Below, in pieces: positions 34,607 through 43,857 of a DNA stretch of 64,000 bases (its first letter is position 1; each line of letters begins with the position of its first letter). The position numbers and the translations under genes were made by a program. The stretch lies in NCBI GenBank assembly GCA_009692365.1, contig SHZJ01000006.1, forward strand, positions 1 through 64,000. Direction: 5' to 3'. A model generated the notes under the pieces. The model was given only the letters and a program-made list of their open reading frames with translations, made no database searches and was not told the DNA's origin. This stretch comes from Gammaproteobacteria bacterium (GTDB taxonomy: Bacteria > Pseudomonadota > Gammaproteobacteria > Ga0077536).

Positions 34607-36688
34607 TTAAGCCTCCTGAGGGGGCGTGACGATGTAGCGTCCACCCGGACTGACGCGGGCCACGGCGCCGGGGTAGACCACCAGCGTTGAGGTCACTTCT
34701 TCGATTACCGCCGGACCGACAATTTCTGCGCCGGCGGGCAGGCGCTCACCGACATAAATGGCGGTGTTCACCCAACCTTGATCGAAATAGGCGGGCCGCA
34801 CCCGGTCGGGTTGGAGGTCCTTTTGCGCGGCGACTTTGCGCAGTTCCAAGGTGGGCGCCTGCACGTGGGCGATGAGTCGGCCGCGCCAATTGAGGAACTC
34901 GACGGCGTTGGCTAAATCTTGGACGGCGAACACCCGCTCGTGCACCCGATGAAATTCGCCCACCAGCGTATCCACCTCGGCCTGACTACCAAAGCGATTG
35001 GCCGGCACCGGGACGTCTAGCTCCCACACCTGAAAGCGGTAGCGGGCCTCCACGAAATAGCGCTTCTGCAGTGCCGTAATGCCGCGCGCCTGCAGCCGCT
35101 GCGCGAACTCATCCAGCCGTGCGTCAATGCTGGCCAACGCGCTGTTGACGCCGTTGAAGTCGAAGCCATCCGACGCCGTGAGCTTGCTGGCCCCGGCTTC
35201 GGTGATGATGTCGGAATACTGCATGCCCGAGGCCGACAGCGCGCCCGCCGTGCGCGGGCACAGCACGGTACGGCACCCAAGCTCTTGGGCGATAGGCACA
35301 ATGTTGAGCCCACCCGCGCCCCCGCCACCAATCAACACCGACTCGGCCGGGTCGATGCCCTCATTTATCGTCAGTTCTTTGATCGCCTCGATCATGTTTT
35401 CGTTGGCGACCGCGATGATGGCCCACGCTGCCCGCTCCACCGTCTGACCCAGCGCCGCCGCGATTTGTTGCACCGCCAAGCGCGCAGCGGGTTCGTCCAG
35501 CGTCATGCGGCCACCGAGAAAATGCTTGGGGTCGAAATGTCCCAGCACGACGGCGGCATCGGTCACCGTAGGCTGCTGCCCACCCCGACCGTAACAGGCC
35601 GGCCCGGGATCAGAGCCGGCTGATTGCGGCCCCACCCGCAGCAGACCGCCAGCATCCACCCACGCGATAGAACCGCCGCCCGCGCCGATGGAATGGACGG
35701 CAACCGACGCCATCCCCAGGTTATCGCCGGTCCAGCGCGGGCCCAGCCAGGTGTCGCGCGAAAACTCCACCGTGCCGTTGCGCACCAGACTGACGTCGAA
35801 CGTCGTGCCGCCCGCATCGCAGACGATGACGTCGGTGGGCAGGCCTTCGGCCTGGACGTAGGCCAAGCCGGCGATCGGCGCCATGGCCGGCCCGGATTTC
35901 ACCAAATAAATCGGCCGCTGCACGACGTCGGCCAAATGCATCACGCCCCCAAAGGAGGTGCTGACCAGAATATCGTTGTGATAGCCGGCCGCGCGCAGGT
36001 CGGCGGCGAGGTCGGAGAGGTAGCGCTGCGTGAGCGGCTTTAGGGAGGCGTCGATCGCCGTCGAGGAGGCGCGTCGATACTCGCGCAGGATGGGATTGAG
36101 CTGGTGCGACAGCGTATAGGGCAGGCCCGGCAAGACTTCCTCGATTAACGCCCCCACCCGACATTCGTGCGCGGGATTCGCTATCGACCACAACAGGCAC
36201 ACGGCGATCGCCTCGATACCGTAGCCCGGCAAACTCGCCAACATCTGGCGCAGGGCGTCCTCCGCCAAGGCCGTTTCAACCCCGCCCTCGGCGTTCATGC
36301 GCTCGCGCACCTCGAAGGTGTAGCGCCGCGGCACATAGGGGTCGGGGTACTCCATGCGCAGGTTATGCGGCTCGGCTTTGCCCCCCTCCTTGAGCAAAAG
36401 GATGTCGGGAAAGCCCTCGGTGGTCAGAAAAGCGGTGCGGGCGATTTTGCGCTCGACGATCCCGTTGGTCGCGCGAGTCGTGCCGTAGAGAAACATCGAG
36501 GTGTCGGCCAGCAACAGGCTAGCGGTGGTGCCCAGTTGTTCAGCGGCAACCGCCAGCCCCGCCGCGATGCCCGCGAACGCGTGGGTGCTGTCGGTCAAGG
36601 CCTTTCCGATGGTGAAGCCGCCAGCGCTGTCCGTCACCACGACGTCGGTGAACGTGCCGCCGGTGTCGACTGAAATTCGATAGGTCAT
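34607..36688 (-). CDS. Hydantoinase A/oxoprolinase family protein
   Basis: A 693-residue HyuA-type ATPase subunit. It has RISVDTGGTFTDVVV at the N-terminus, YGTTRATNGIVERK, KSGPAMAPIAGL, VCDAGGTTFDVSLV, SIGAGGGSIAWVD, GSDPGPACYGRGG and LIGGGGAGGLNIVPIAQELG, all in family order. The C-terminal third is the HyuA accessory domain (RYRFQVWELDVPVP). It phosphorylates or activates the amide of the substrate together with HyuB, 3 bp downstream. The ATG at 36688 is preceded by GAGG about 12 nt away. It is divergent from the ComFB gene with a 204-bp gap. Substrate not determinable. Confidence 0.94.
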   Translation of the reverse strand: MTYRISVDTGGTFTDVVVTDSAGGFTIGKALTDSTHAFAGIAAGLAVAAEQLGTTASLLLADTSMFLYGTTRATNGIVERKIARTAFLTTEGFPDILLLKEGGKAEPHNLRMEYPDPYVPRRYTFEVRERMNAEGGVETALAEDALRQMLASLPGYGIEAIAVCLLWSIANPAHECRVGALIEEVLPGLPYTLSHQLNPILREYRRASSTAIDASLKPLTQRYLSDLAADLRAAGYHNDILVSTSFGGVMHLADVVQRPIYLVKSGPAMAPIAGLAYVQAEGLPTDVIVCDAGGTTFDVSLVRNGTVEFSRDTWLGPRWTGDNLGMASVAVHSIGAGGGSIAWVDAGGLLRVGPQSAGSDPGPACYGRGGQQPTVTDAAVVLGHFDPKHFLGGRMTLDEPAARLAVQQIAAALGQTVERAAWAIIAVANENMIEAIKELTINEGIDPAESVLIGGGGAGGLNIVPIAQELGCRTVLCPRTAGALSASGMQYSDIITEAGASKLTASDGFDFNGVNSALASIDARLDEFAQRLQARGITALQKRYFVEARYRFQVWELDVPVPANRFGSQAEVDTLVGEFHRVHERVFAVQDLANAVEFLNWRGRLIAHVQAPTLELRKVAAQKDLQPDRVRPAYFDQGWVNTAIYVGERLPAGAEIVGPAVIEEVTSTLVVYPGAVARVSPGGRYIVTPPQEA

Positions 36689-36892
36689 GTAGTGCGAGCC
36701 TCAAAAACGCAGAGGGGAATGGGTCGTGCTCGCGCGCCCGGAGTCGCCAAGTCATGCTATTTTTGCCGCAACCGGCCGCGGCAGGCAACCACGCACGCCA
36801 GCCCACCGTCAAGCGCTGGCCAGCTCAGGCCGCTACAGCAGCTTAGCGCAGCTTTGGGTTGCGCGCCCCCTAGCCCCCGGAGTGCCACCGCC

Positions 36893-37201
36893 ATGACGCG
36901 AATCTTCAAATTGCCACCGTTGAACTCACCCACGCTGGAGCAGTTACACAACTACTTCGAAAGTCTGGTGCTCACCGCACTGCACGCACGCGGCTTGAAT
37001 CTCGACGACGACAGCTTTGTGGATGTGGCTTGCGTGGCGCTCAACGAACTGCCTGCAAAATACATCCGTCACGATGTGGACATGGCGTACTTCACGGACC
37101 CCGCCGACCTCGCCGTGATCCACGGCAAGGTCGAGCGCGCGCTAGATTTAGCCTTGGGGCGGGTGCTCAGCAAACGCTGGAACTCGCCCGAACAAGCCTA
37201 A
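36893..37201 (+). CDS. ComFB family protein, putative cyclic-dinucleotide receptor
   Basis: A 102-residue ComFB-type protein. After a short N-terminus, NYFESLVLTALHARG and VACVALNELPAKYIRHDVDMAYF carry the family pattern, in which the LPxKYxRHxxD segment is most conserved. ComFB proteins were named in Bacillus competence operons; related small proteins in cyanobacteria bind cyclic di-nucleotides. The ATG at 36893 follows GGAG about 10 nt upstream and is the only start that matches family length; the open frame continues upstream to 36692 without family resemblance. It stands alone, followed after 96 bp by a small cupin-like gene. Its role here is unknown. Confidence 0.88.
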   Translation: MTRIFKLPPLNSPTLEQLHNYFESLVLTALHARGLNLDDDSFVDVACVALNELPAKYIRHDVDMAYFTDPADLAVIHGKVERALDLALGRVLSKRWNSPEQA

Positions 37202-37297
37202 CCGGATTGCCGCGCGGGTCCTGTGCGACCGATGCTGGCCAACCGCGGTGCCACCCACCGCCGACGCCGCGCAGGTTCGCTTAACGAGGAGACCCAG

Positions 37298-37567
37298 ATG
37301 ACCGAAACGGAATTTCGCGCAGAAATCGCCGCCAGGGGAGGAGAACCCTACCCCGTGGAACTAGCAGCCGATTATTTTAAAGACTCGCACACCCATGACT
37401 TCACCGCTCGGGGCTTGGTCTTGGACGGTGAATTTACCCTGAGTTTTGCCGGTGCCGCGCACCACCTTGTGGCGGGTGCAGACTTTGAACTGACCGCCGG
37501 CATCGCCCATACCGAACGTACCGGGGCGGCGGGCGCGCGCTTGCTGGCGGCCCGCTTTACGCCGTAA
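37298..37567 (+). CDS. Small cupin-like protein
   Basis: An 89-residue protein. The ATG at 37298 follows GAGGAG with good spacing. DSHTHDFTARGLVLDGEFTLSF, with its paired histidines and Gly-turn, then HHLVAGADFELTAGIAHTERTG resemble the two conserved motifs of a minimal cupin barrel. It is probably a metal-binding or ligand-binding cytoplasmic protein. It lies 96 bp after the ComFB gene and convergent with the luciferase-like monooxygenase. The family assignment is from motif shape only. Confidence 0.72.
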   Translation: MTETEFRAEIAARGGEPYPVELAADYFKDSHTHDFTARGLVLDGEFTLSFAGAAHHLVAGADFELTAGIAHTERTGAAGARLLAARFTP

Positions 37568-37606
37568 ATTTCAGCGCCCCGGCGCGCCGTCCAGCCCGTC
37601 CCCGGC

Positions 37607-38695
37607 TCACGCCGCCGCTTGGCGATTGAACTGCGGCAAGACCTCTTCCATCAGCGCCTGCTGGGAGTCAGACCAGGCGCTCCATTCGTCTTTAAAATCA
37701 AAATTGATCACCAGCAAGGTGCCAAAGCCGCCCGACTCCTCGTGCATCGTCGCGAGCTTCTGGGTCACGGTGCGCGGCGAACCCACCAGCCAGTTGTGCT
37801 CGCAGAGGTATTCGGGGGTGACGTCGCTGTCGGCCACGGATTGGTCGTGCTTGAACACCGAGAGCAGCCCAAATTGACCGAACAGCGGCAGCAGATATTC
37901 CCGATAGGCGCGCCCTATCATGCCGTTCAAGGCCAGCTTGCGGGCTTGCGCATCGGTCTCGGCGATGTAGACCTCGCGCACCACGCGCCAGTCTTCGCGC
38001 CGCGCAACTCGCCCGCCACGCACCGCGCCGCGTTCCACGCTCGCCCAGTGGTCGCGCAGATATTCCCGCGAAAGATTGAGGCTCAACGGCATAAAGCCGT
38101 ATTCGCCGGCCAGTTCCAAGGTGTCTGAGCGCGGTGACAGACCCGCGATACCAATCGGCGGATAAGGTTTCTGGAAGGGTTTGAAATGGAACTGCAGGGC
38201 GCCGCCGAACATGGGTTCGATGCGATTAACCTGCCAGAACTCGCCGCGATGCTCAAAGGGTTCATCCGAGGTCCAGAGTTTGAGGATGAGGTCGAGCGCC
38301 TCGCGGGTCATGCGCCGGTTCTCCCCCGCCATCCCGTCCACGTTAAACAGGCGCCAGTCGCTGGGCAGACCGCCGGCCCCGATGCCGAACATCAGCCGCC
38401 CCTGTGAGATGTGGTCCATAAACGCCACCCGACAGGCGAGTTCGGCGGGATGGTGGTAGGGCAAGAGGTGCGCGCCCGCGGCGAGGCGTATGCGTTTGGT
38501 CTTGAGCAGCGCTTGGGCGATGAGGATGTCTGGGGCCGGATTGGGCTCCCAGGGCGCGGTGAAATGCTCGCCGATCCAGCATTCTGAAAAACCCAATCGG
38601 TCGCACAGTTCGATGTGCTGCAGGTCCCACTCAAAGCCATCGCGGAGCGTGCGCTCGGGCGGGTGCGACGGCATCATGAAGATTCCTACTTCCAT
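37607..38695 (-). CDS. LLM class flavin-dependent monooxygenase (luciferase-like)
   Basis: A 362-residue bacterial-luciferase-type TIM-barrel protein. ERTLRDGFEWDLQHIELCDRLGF and ECWIGEHFTAPWEPNPAPDI open it. Then come RLAAGAHLLPYHHPAELA, GRLMFGIGAGGLPSDW and, later, YPPIGIAGLSPRSDTLELAGEYG, the typical flavin-binding elements. Such enzymes use FMNH2 from a reductase to oxidise ketones, amines or other substrates. The ATG at 38695 follows GAGGGG. No reductase is adjacent. The group resembles limonene/alkanal-type monooxygenases; substrate unknown. Confidence 0.92.
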   Translation of the reverse strand: MEVGIFMMPSHPPERTLRDGFEWDLQHIELCDRLGFSECWIGEHFTAPWEPNPAPDILIAQALLKTKRIRLAAGAHLLPYHHPAELACRVAFMDHISQGRLMFGIGAGGLPSDWRLFNVDGMAGENRRMTREALDLILKLWTSDEPFEHRGEFWQVNRIEPMFGGALQFHFKPFQKPYPPIGIAGLSPRSDTLELAGEYGFMPLSLNLSREYLRDHWASVERGAVRGGRVARREDWRVVREVYIAETDAQARKLALNGMIGRAYREYLLPLFGQFGLLSVFKHDQSVADSDVTPEYLCEHNWLVGSPRTVTQKLATMHEESGGFGTLLVINFDFKDEWSAWSDSQQALMEEVLPQFNRQAAA

Positions 38696-38814
38696 TGGCT
38701 TCCCCTCGTCGGTGTTTTTTTAAGGTCCGGGGACGCTAGCAGACTCCCCGCAGCGCGCGCAACGGCGTGGCCGCGGCGGCCCGCAGAAAACCGCCGCCAG
38801 CGCGGCGCCTAGGA

Positions 38815-39423
38815 CTAGCGCACGCCGAGATATTTATGCCATTGGGCGGAGAACTCCCACTGCATGCCCAAGCGGTTGAGCTCATAGACTTTGTCGAGGG
38901 TCTCTTGGGTATTGCAGCCGCCGTCGCGCCAGCACGGTTGGAGGTAGTAGTTACTGGCGGAAAATTGCTGGTAATAGTCGGTGAGGACGGCCAGTGACTG
39001 ACCGGTGAACACCACCTTGAGTTCTTGGGCGAACAGCAATTGTAGCTGGGCCACCGGGGCCTTGGGCGACACTGTGCACCAGTCCCAGGGCGCATTGACG
39101 CGCTTAAGCCCCGAGGTCTGCACGTTGATGAACAAATCGGCCTGGCGGCAAGCGATCACCAGTTCATCGAAATCTGACTGCTCTAGCGGTTCGCCGCCGG
39201 TAATGGAAACCCAGCCGCGCGGCCCTACCGCCGCCAGCGCGAGCGCCGCGAGTTCGGCCGGGGTGTAGCGCGTGCCACCCTTAAAGCCCAGCGACTCTGG
39301 CTGGTCGCAGACTTCGCGGATCGGGCATTTAACGCTGCAACCCTGCGTGCGGATGAAAAACATGGGCTTGCCCGTGAGGTGGCCCTCGCCCTGGATGCTG
39401 TGAAAAAGTTCGCTAATGTTCAT
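38815..39423 (-). CDS. queE: QueE-like radical SAM protein (7-carboxy-7-deazaguanine synthase) with atypical Cys motif
   Basis: A 202-residue protein with QueE hallmarks: SELFHSIQGEG at the N-terminus, FIRTQGC, the SITGGEPL stretch, NVQTSG, and VSPKAP and LKVVF in the expected order. Canonical QueE converts carboxy-tetrahydropterin to CDG for queuosine or archaeosine-like deazaguanines. The [4Fe-4S] cysteines here are C29, C33 and C39, spaced CX3CX5C rather than CX3CX2C, with the Asp after the last Cys kept. It stands alone; queC, queD and queF are not in the window. It may be a divergent QueE for tRNA or DNA modification. The stop is 119 bp from the monooxygenase start. Confidence 0.88.
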   Translation of the reverse strand: MNISELFHSIQGEGHLTGKPMFFIRTQGCSVKCPIREVCDQPESLGFKGGTRYTPAELAALALAAVGPRGWVSITGGEPLEQSDFDELVIACRQADLFINVQTSGLKRVNAPWDWCTVSPKAPVAQLQLLFAQELKVVFTGQSLAVLTDYYQQFSASNYYLQPCWRDGGCNTQETLDKVYELNRLGMQWEFSAQWHKYLGVR

Positions 39424-39565
39424 GGGTTCGAGAATTCGTTAAGGCTAGTCAGTCTTTCGGCGGCGGCGTGGTTGGCGCGCAGTACTGGGCGGCGGCAAGA
39501 TGCGGGCTTAACACCAGCACCAGCTCAGGCTCGGGGCCGCGCCGGCCCCAAGGGGCTGGCCGCCC

Positions 39566-40519
39566 TCAGGCTTCGATGCCCTCAAACAAGATGCTGGACA
39601 GATAGCGTTCACCGGCGTCGGGCAGAATGACGACGATCGTTTTACCCGCGTACGCCGGTTCGCTGGCGATGCGGGCGGCGACGAAGGCGGCGGCCCCGCA
39701 GGAAATGCCGCACAAGATGCCCTCCTCGCAGGCCAAGCGGCGGGCAAAGGCGACGGCGTCCTCGTTGGTGACGCGCTCCACGCGGTCGACGACGGAGAGG
39801 TCCAGCGTGCCGGGAATAAACCCGGCGCCGATGCCCTGAATTTTGTGGGGCCCCGGTTGCAAGGGGCTGCCGGCCAGGGTTTGGGTAATCACGGGACTGG
39901 CGTCAGGTTCTACCGCGACCGAGAGCACGGCGCGGCCGCGGGTGTGCTTGAGGTAGCGCGAAACCCCGGTAATGGTGCCGCCGGTGCCAACCCCCGCCAC
40001 GAAGACGTCGACCTGACCATCGGTGGCGTCCCAAATTTCTGGCCCGGTGGTGAGTTGATGGATCTCCGGATTGGCGGGGTTCTCGAACTGCTGCGGCATG
40101 AAACAACGGCTGGGATCTGCTGCCACTAATTCTTGCGCCTTCTCGATGGCGCCCCGCATGCCCCGCGCACCTTCGGTGAGCACCAGTTTGGCGCCAAAAG
40201 CCTTGAGGACGCGACGCCGCTCGATGCTCATGGAATCGGGCATGGTGAGCGTGATGGCATAGCCTTTCGCCGCACACACAAAGGCTAGGGCGATCCCGGT
40301 ATTACCGCTGGTGGGCTCGATGACTTCCATGCCCGGCCGCAGCAAACCCCGTTTTTCGGCATCCGCGATCATCGCCGTACCGATGCGGCATTTCACCGAG
40401 TAGGCCGGGTTTCTGCCCTCGATTTTGGCGAGCACTAGCGCGTTGCCCCCCACCACTTTGTTCAGGCGCACGAGCGGGGTCTCTCCGATAGACAAGGAGT
40501 TGTCGGCAAAAAATTTCAT
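39566..40519 (-). CDS. cysK: Cysteine synthase (O-acetylserine sulfhydrylase)
   Basis: A 317-residue fold-type II PLP enzyme. The cofactor lysine lies in [12 protein letters not shown], a variant of the usual NPxxSVKx[12 protein letters not shown] binds the substrate carboxylate, GTGGTITG binds the PLP phosphate, and [10 protein letters not shown] and GISCGAA complete the family set. It makes cysteine from O-acetylserine and sulfide in the cytosol. The start chosen matches family length; the frame opens upstream with a GTG at 40579, but that 20-residue basic extension is not typical. It is a single gene 142 bp from queE. Confidence 0.95.
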   Translation of the reverse strand: MKFFADNSLSIGETPLVRLNKVVGGNALVLAKIEGRNPAYSVKCRIGTAMIADAEKRGLLRPGMEVIEPTSGNTGIALAFVCAAKGYAITLTMPDSMSIERRRVLKAFGAKLVLTEGARGMRGAIEKAQELVAADPSRCFMPQQFENPANPEIHQLTTGPEIWDATDGQVDVFVAGVGTGGTITGVSRYLKHTRGRAVLSVAVEPDASPVITQTLAGSPLQPGPHKIQGIGAGFIPGTLDLSVVDRVERVTNEDAVAFARRLACEEGILCGISCGAAAFVAARIASEPAYAGKTIVVILPDAGERYLSSILFEGIEA

Positions 40520-40752
40520 GTTGGGTCTGTCCCTGCGGGCGATGCTTGTCGGCATCCTAACGGGTTTCGGCGCAGGCACGAAAGAGCGCCGCCCCGACCC
40601 GGGACGCTAGGATCGCGCAGTGGCGGCGCCACCACCCGCGCGGCTGGCCCGGCGGCGCGCGTGGGCCGAGTTTCGGCGTATAGTGCGGGCGCCCCCGGCG
40701 TCCCGAGCGGCTGGCGGCCGCACGAATGTTTGACAGCCGAGGCCTGCTCAAT

Positions 40753-41289
40753 ATGACCTCCAAGCCAACACCCTCACAGCGCGTGCTGGCGGCGCTGCTA
40801 GGGGCTGTGCTGCTCGGCCCAACGGCGACTCTGGCGCGCGAAAAAATCACCCTAGGCTGGCTGGAACGCATCCGCGTGGACGGCGCTGACCTCCTGCTGC
40901 GCGCCAAACTGGATACCGGCGCCAAGACTGCGTCCATCCACGCGACCGACATCGAGCGCTTTGAACGGGGCGGCGAGCGCATGGTGCGCTTCAAGTTGTG
41001 GCTAGACCATCGCGACCCCAACAGCCAAACCATCACGGTGGAAAAACCGCTGGCGCGCGACGTGACCATCAAACTGCGCGGCACCGCTAAAAACGCCGAA
41101 CGGGCCTCCGTCAAACTCCAATTCTGCTTGGGCGGGCGCCGCTACGAGTCCTTATTCACGCTGGTGAATCGAGCCAAGTTTAACTACCCGGTGCTGCTGG
41201 GCCGGCGTTTCTTAGCCAAGCTCGCCACCATCGATCCGGCGGCGAAATTCCGCACTGAACCCACCTGTCCCACGGCGAGCCCACCCTAG
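40753..41289 (+). CDS. RimK-associated retropepsin-like protease, exported
   Basis: A 178-residue protein with a signal peptide (residues about 9-28, ending ATLA) and a single-domain aspartic-protease fold of the family annotated as ATP-dependent zinc protease/RimK-LysX. The active-site motif is LDTGAKTASIHA (about residue 54) and the flap-end motif is YPVLLGRRFL near the C-terminus. It probably acts as a dimer, like retropepsins, on peptides or isopeptides in the periplasm. It is followed 10 bp later by the 7TM inactive-transglutaminase gene and then by an ATP-grasp gene, a trio I know as conserved in gammaproteobacteria. The longer frame from 40726 is possible. Confidence 0.9.
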   Translation: MTSKPTPSQRVLAALLGAVLLGPTATLAREKITLGWLERIRVDGADLLLRAKLDTGAKTASIHATDIERFERGGERMVRFKLWLDHRDPNSQTITVEKPLARDVTIKLRGTAKNAERASVKLQFCLGGRRYESLFTLVNRAKFNYPVLLGRRFLAKLATIDPAAKFRTEPTCPTASPP

Positions 41290-41299
41290 CGCTATTACC

Positions 41300-42826
41300 A
41301 TGCGTTCCTCCGCTATTTTTCTCCTGGCCGCCTTCTGCGCAACGCTGGGCCTATCGATAGCGGGGCTAAAAGTGAGCCGTCTAGCGGTGCCCCTTGATCC
41401 TGCCGCCGAAACCATCGTCTGGGACGTGGAGGCCCGGATTGCGTTTGAAGGCCGCGAAAAACCCGCCAAAATCGAATTGACCCTGCCGCGTAAGCCCGCG
41501 GGTTTTGCGGTGTTGGACGAAGATTTTGTCTCGCGGGGGTTTGGCCTCGCGGTCCATCCGGGCGACAACGGTAGCGCGCGGCAAGCCGTGTGGACAAGGC
41601 GCCGGGCTAAGGGCACACAGGCGCTTTACTACCACGTCAAGCTCTACCCCAAACGAGTCGAGTCGCCGGGCAAAGGCGGCCCGCCACCGGTCTTCCCGGA
41701 ACCCCCCGAATATGCCGAGCCCCTAAGTTCCGCTGTCCGCACGGTGCTGGAGCAGGTGCGCGCAGAATCTGCCGACGTGGCGACTTATGCCGCGCTCCTG
41801 CTGACGACCCTCAACGGCGCGGACAACGAGAACGCGAAAGTTATCCGCAAGGCGGCACCGGGTGAAGCCTGGCCGCGCATGCTGAGCAAAATGTTGGCCG
41901 GCGCCCGGATCCCTAGCCGGGTGGTGTATGGCTTGACCCTCGAGAACGAATTTGTCGATGTCCCGCTGTCGCCGTGGCTACAGGTCCACGACGGGGAACG
42001 TTGGCGGGGTTTCAATCCAGCCACGGGGGACGAGGGCTACCCCGTTAATTTCCTACTCTGGAGCTATGACGACCCCAAGGTGGCCTTCACCACGGGGGTC
42101 CAGGGGGTTGAAGTGGGGTTCTCGGGGGCCAAGAGCCCGTTGCTACAATCCAACGTGACGCCACATGGCGAGTCCCTGCTGGACCGGGTGCTGCTCCGCG
42201 TGTCGCTACACGAACTGCCCGTGCGCACGCAGAATGTTTACCGCGTGCTCCTCATGGTGCCGCTGGGTGCGTTTGTCATTCTGCTGATGCGCATGGTGAT
42301 CGGAGTCCCCACTTTTGGCACCTTCATGCCCGTACTCGTGGCGCTGGCTTTTCGGGAAACCAAGCTCGTCGCCGGCGTCGTGCTATTTCTCATCGTGGTT
42401 TCGATAGGCTTGGCAATTCGGGTGGCGCTGGCCCAGTTGCGCCTGCTGCTGATTCCGCGGCTGGCCAGCGTGCTGGTAATCGTGATTGGTCTGATGCTCG
42501 CCATCAGCTTGTTCTCGGCCAGCCTTGGCATCGAGCAGGGGCTGTCGGTGGCCCTGTTCCCGATGGTCATCCTCACCATGACCATTGAACGCATGTCGAT
42601 TGTCTGGGAGGAACGCGGGCCCGCCACGGCGGTCAAGGAGTTTGCCGGCAGCCTGTTCGTGGCCATCGCCGGTTATTTCGCGATGACCGATGAGCATCTG
42701 GTTTATCTGATGTCCGTCTTTCCGGAATTGCTGCTGGTGGTGCTGGCCGGTTGCCTCGCATTTGGTGCCTATACCGGCTACCGCCTGAGTGAAATCATCC
42801 GCTTCAAAGACCTGACGGGGCGCTGA
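41300..42826 (+). CDS. Inactive transglutaminase fused to 7TM domain (UUP1 family)
   Basis: A 508-residue inner-membrane protein. An N-terminal transmembrane anchor (about residues 4-24) leads to a periplasmic domain with a transglutaminase-like core around residues 170-260 (GARIPSRVVYGLTLENEF, SPWLQVHDGERWRGFNPATG). The core lacks the catalytic Cys, so it is probably a peptide-binding, non-catalytic module. Residues about 310-490 form seven transmembrane helices, with GVPTFGTFMPVLVALAF and MTIERMSIVWEERG as landmarks of this family. It lies between the retropepsin and ATP-grasp genes with gaps of 10 and 7 bp, so one operon. The trio was predicted by comparative genomics to make or trim a peptide-like modification; the substrate remains unknown. 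Confidence 0.93.
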   Translation: MRSSAIFLLAAFCATLGLSIAGLKVSRLAVPLDPAAETIVWDVEARIAFEGREKPAKIELTLPRKPAGFAVLDEDFVSRGFGLAVHPGDNGSARQAVWTRRRAKGTQALYYHVKLYPKRVESPGKGGPPPVFPEPPEYAEPLSSAVRTVLEQVRAESADVATYAALLLTTLNGADNENAKVIRKAAPGEAWPRMLSKMLAGARIPSRVVYGLTLENEFVDVPLSPWLQVHDGERWRGFNPATGDEGYPVNFLLWSYDDPKVAFTTGVQGVEVGFSGAKSPLLQSNVTPHGESLLDRVLLRVSLHELPVRTQNVYRVLLMVPLGAFVILLMRMVIGVPTFGTFMPVLVALAFRETKLVAGVVLFLIVVSIGLAIRVALAQLRLLLIPRLASVLVIVIGLMLAISLFSASLGIEQGLSVALFPMVILTMTIERMSIVWEERGPATAVKEFAGSLFVAIAGYFAMTDEHLVYLMSVFPELLLVVLAGCLAFGAYTGYRLSEIIRFKDLTGR

Positions 42827-42833
42827 GCCGGTC

Positions 42834-43778
42834 ATGTTGAACACCCTGCTGGCCCTGCGTGATCACGGCATCCTTGGGCTGAATGCGCGCAATCGCGATT
42901 ACATCATGCGACACAATCCACGCCGCCGTTACCCCTTGGTCGACGACAAACTGGCCACTAAGCAACTGGCGCTCGCGGCGGGCATCGCCGTCCCCGAGCT
43001 GTACTGCGTGTTCGGCACCCAACACGAGGTAAAAACCGTTACCGAGCGGCTCCGCGACCACCCAGACTTCGTGATCAAACCGGCCCACGGCAGCGGTGGC
43101 AATGGCGTGCTGGTGATCGATGGTCGCCGCAAAGACTTGGTGGTGAAACCCGATGGGCGGGGCCTAAAACCCGACGAGCTGGCGTTTCACGTCTCCAATA
43201 TCCTGAGCGGCGTGTACAGTCTGGGCGGTGTACCCGATACCGCCATGGTGGAATACCGCGTGCGGGTCAATCCGATCTTTGATTCGGTGAGCTATCAGGG
43301 GGTGCCGGATATCCGCCTGCTGGTCTACCGCGGGGTCCCCACGATGGCCATGGTGCGCCTGCCCACCCGGTTGTCAGACGGCAAAGCAAATCTCCACCAA
43401 GGGGCCGTGGGCGTTGGCATCCAGATTGCGACCGGTAGTACCTGCCATGGCGTTTGGCAAAATCGTGCCCTCGAGGAGCATCCCGACTTTGGCGTATCCC
43501 TGTCCCACATCGCGATTCCCAACTGGCCCGGGCTGTTGGAATTGGGCGCGCGTTGCTACGAGTTGACGGGGCTGGGTTACTTGGGGGTCGATATCGTCCT
43601 TGACCGCGTGCAAGGGCCGCTACTGTTGGAGCTCAACGCGCGACCGGGGCTGGGGATCCAAATCGCCAACCGCCGTGGTCTGCGACCTCGTCTAGAGGCC
43701 ATCGACCGCCTTGCGTGCATCCCCACGACTGCCGCTGCGCGCGTGGCGCTCGCCGTTGAACTCTTCCGCACGCACTAA
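42834..43778 (+). CDS. RimK-like ATP-grasp (alpha-L-glutamate ligase-like) protein
   Basis: A 314-residue ATP-grasp ligase. NRDYIMRHNPRRRYPLVDDK is the family N-terminus. Then come DFVIKPAHGSGGNGVLVI (ATP-binding loop), MVEYRVRVNP, GVPDIRLLVYRGVPTMAM, VGVGIQIATG, and the C-terminal metal-binding LGVDIVLDRVQGPLLLELNARPGLGIQIAN. It should ligate an amino acid to a peptide or protein carboxylate, using ATP, in the cytoplasm. It follows the 7TM gene by 7 bp and closes the operon. The three-gene arrangement is strongly conserved, which supports function in one pathway. Confidence 0.94.
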   Translation: MLNTLLALRDHGILGLNARNRDYIMRHNPRRRYPLVDDKLATKQLALAAGIAVPELYCVFGTQHEVKTVTERLRDHPDFVIKPAHGSGGNGVLVIDGRRKDLVVKPDGRGLKPDELAFHVSNILSGVYSLGGVPDTAMVEYRVRVNPIFDSVSYQGVPDIRLLVYRGVPTMAMVRLPTRLSDGKANLHQGAVGVGIQIATGSTCHGVWQNRALEEHPDFGVSLSHIAIPNWPGLLELGARCYELTGLGYLGVDIVLDRVQGPLLLELNARPGLGIQIANRRGLRPRLEAIDRLACIPTTAAARVALAVELFRTH

Positions 43779-43857
43779 CTGCACACCGGGTTTAGGAAAG
43801 GGCCCCTGCAGCCGTTGCACAGTGGGCACTGGCCTTGCACCCCTATCCTTCCAAAAT

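Noticed and set aside
40557-41114. 185-codon minus-strand open frame opposite the retropepsin gene
   Set aside because: It is Ser/Arg-rich with no motif or ribosome binding site, and mirrors codon bias of the real plus-strand gene.
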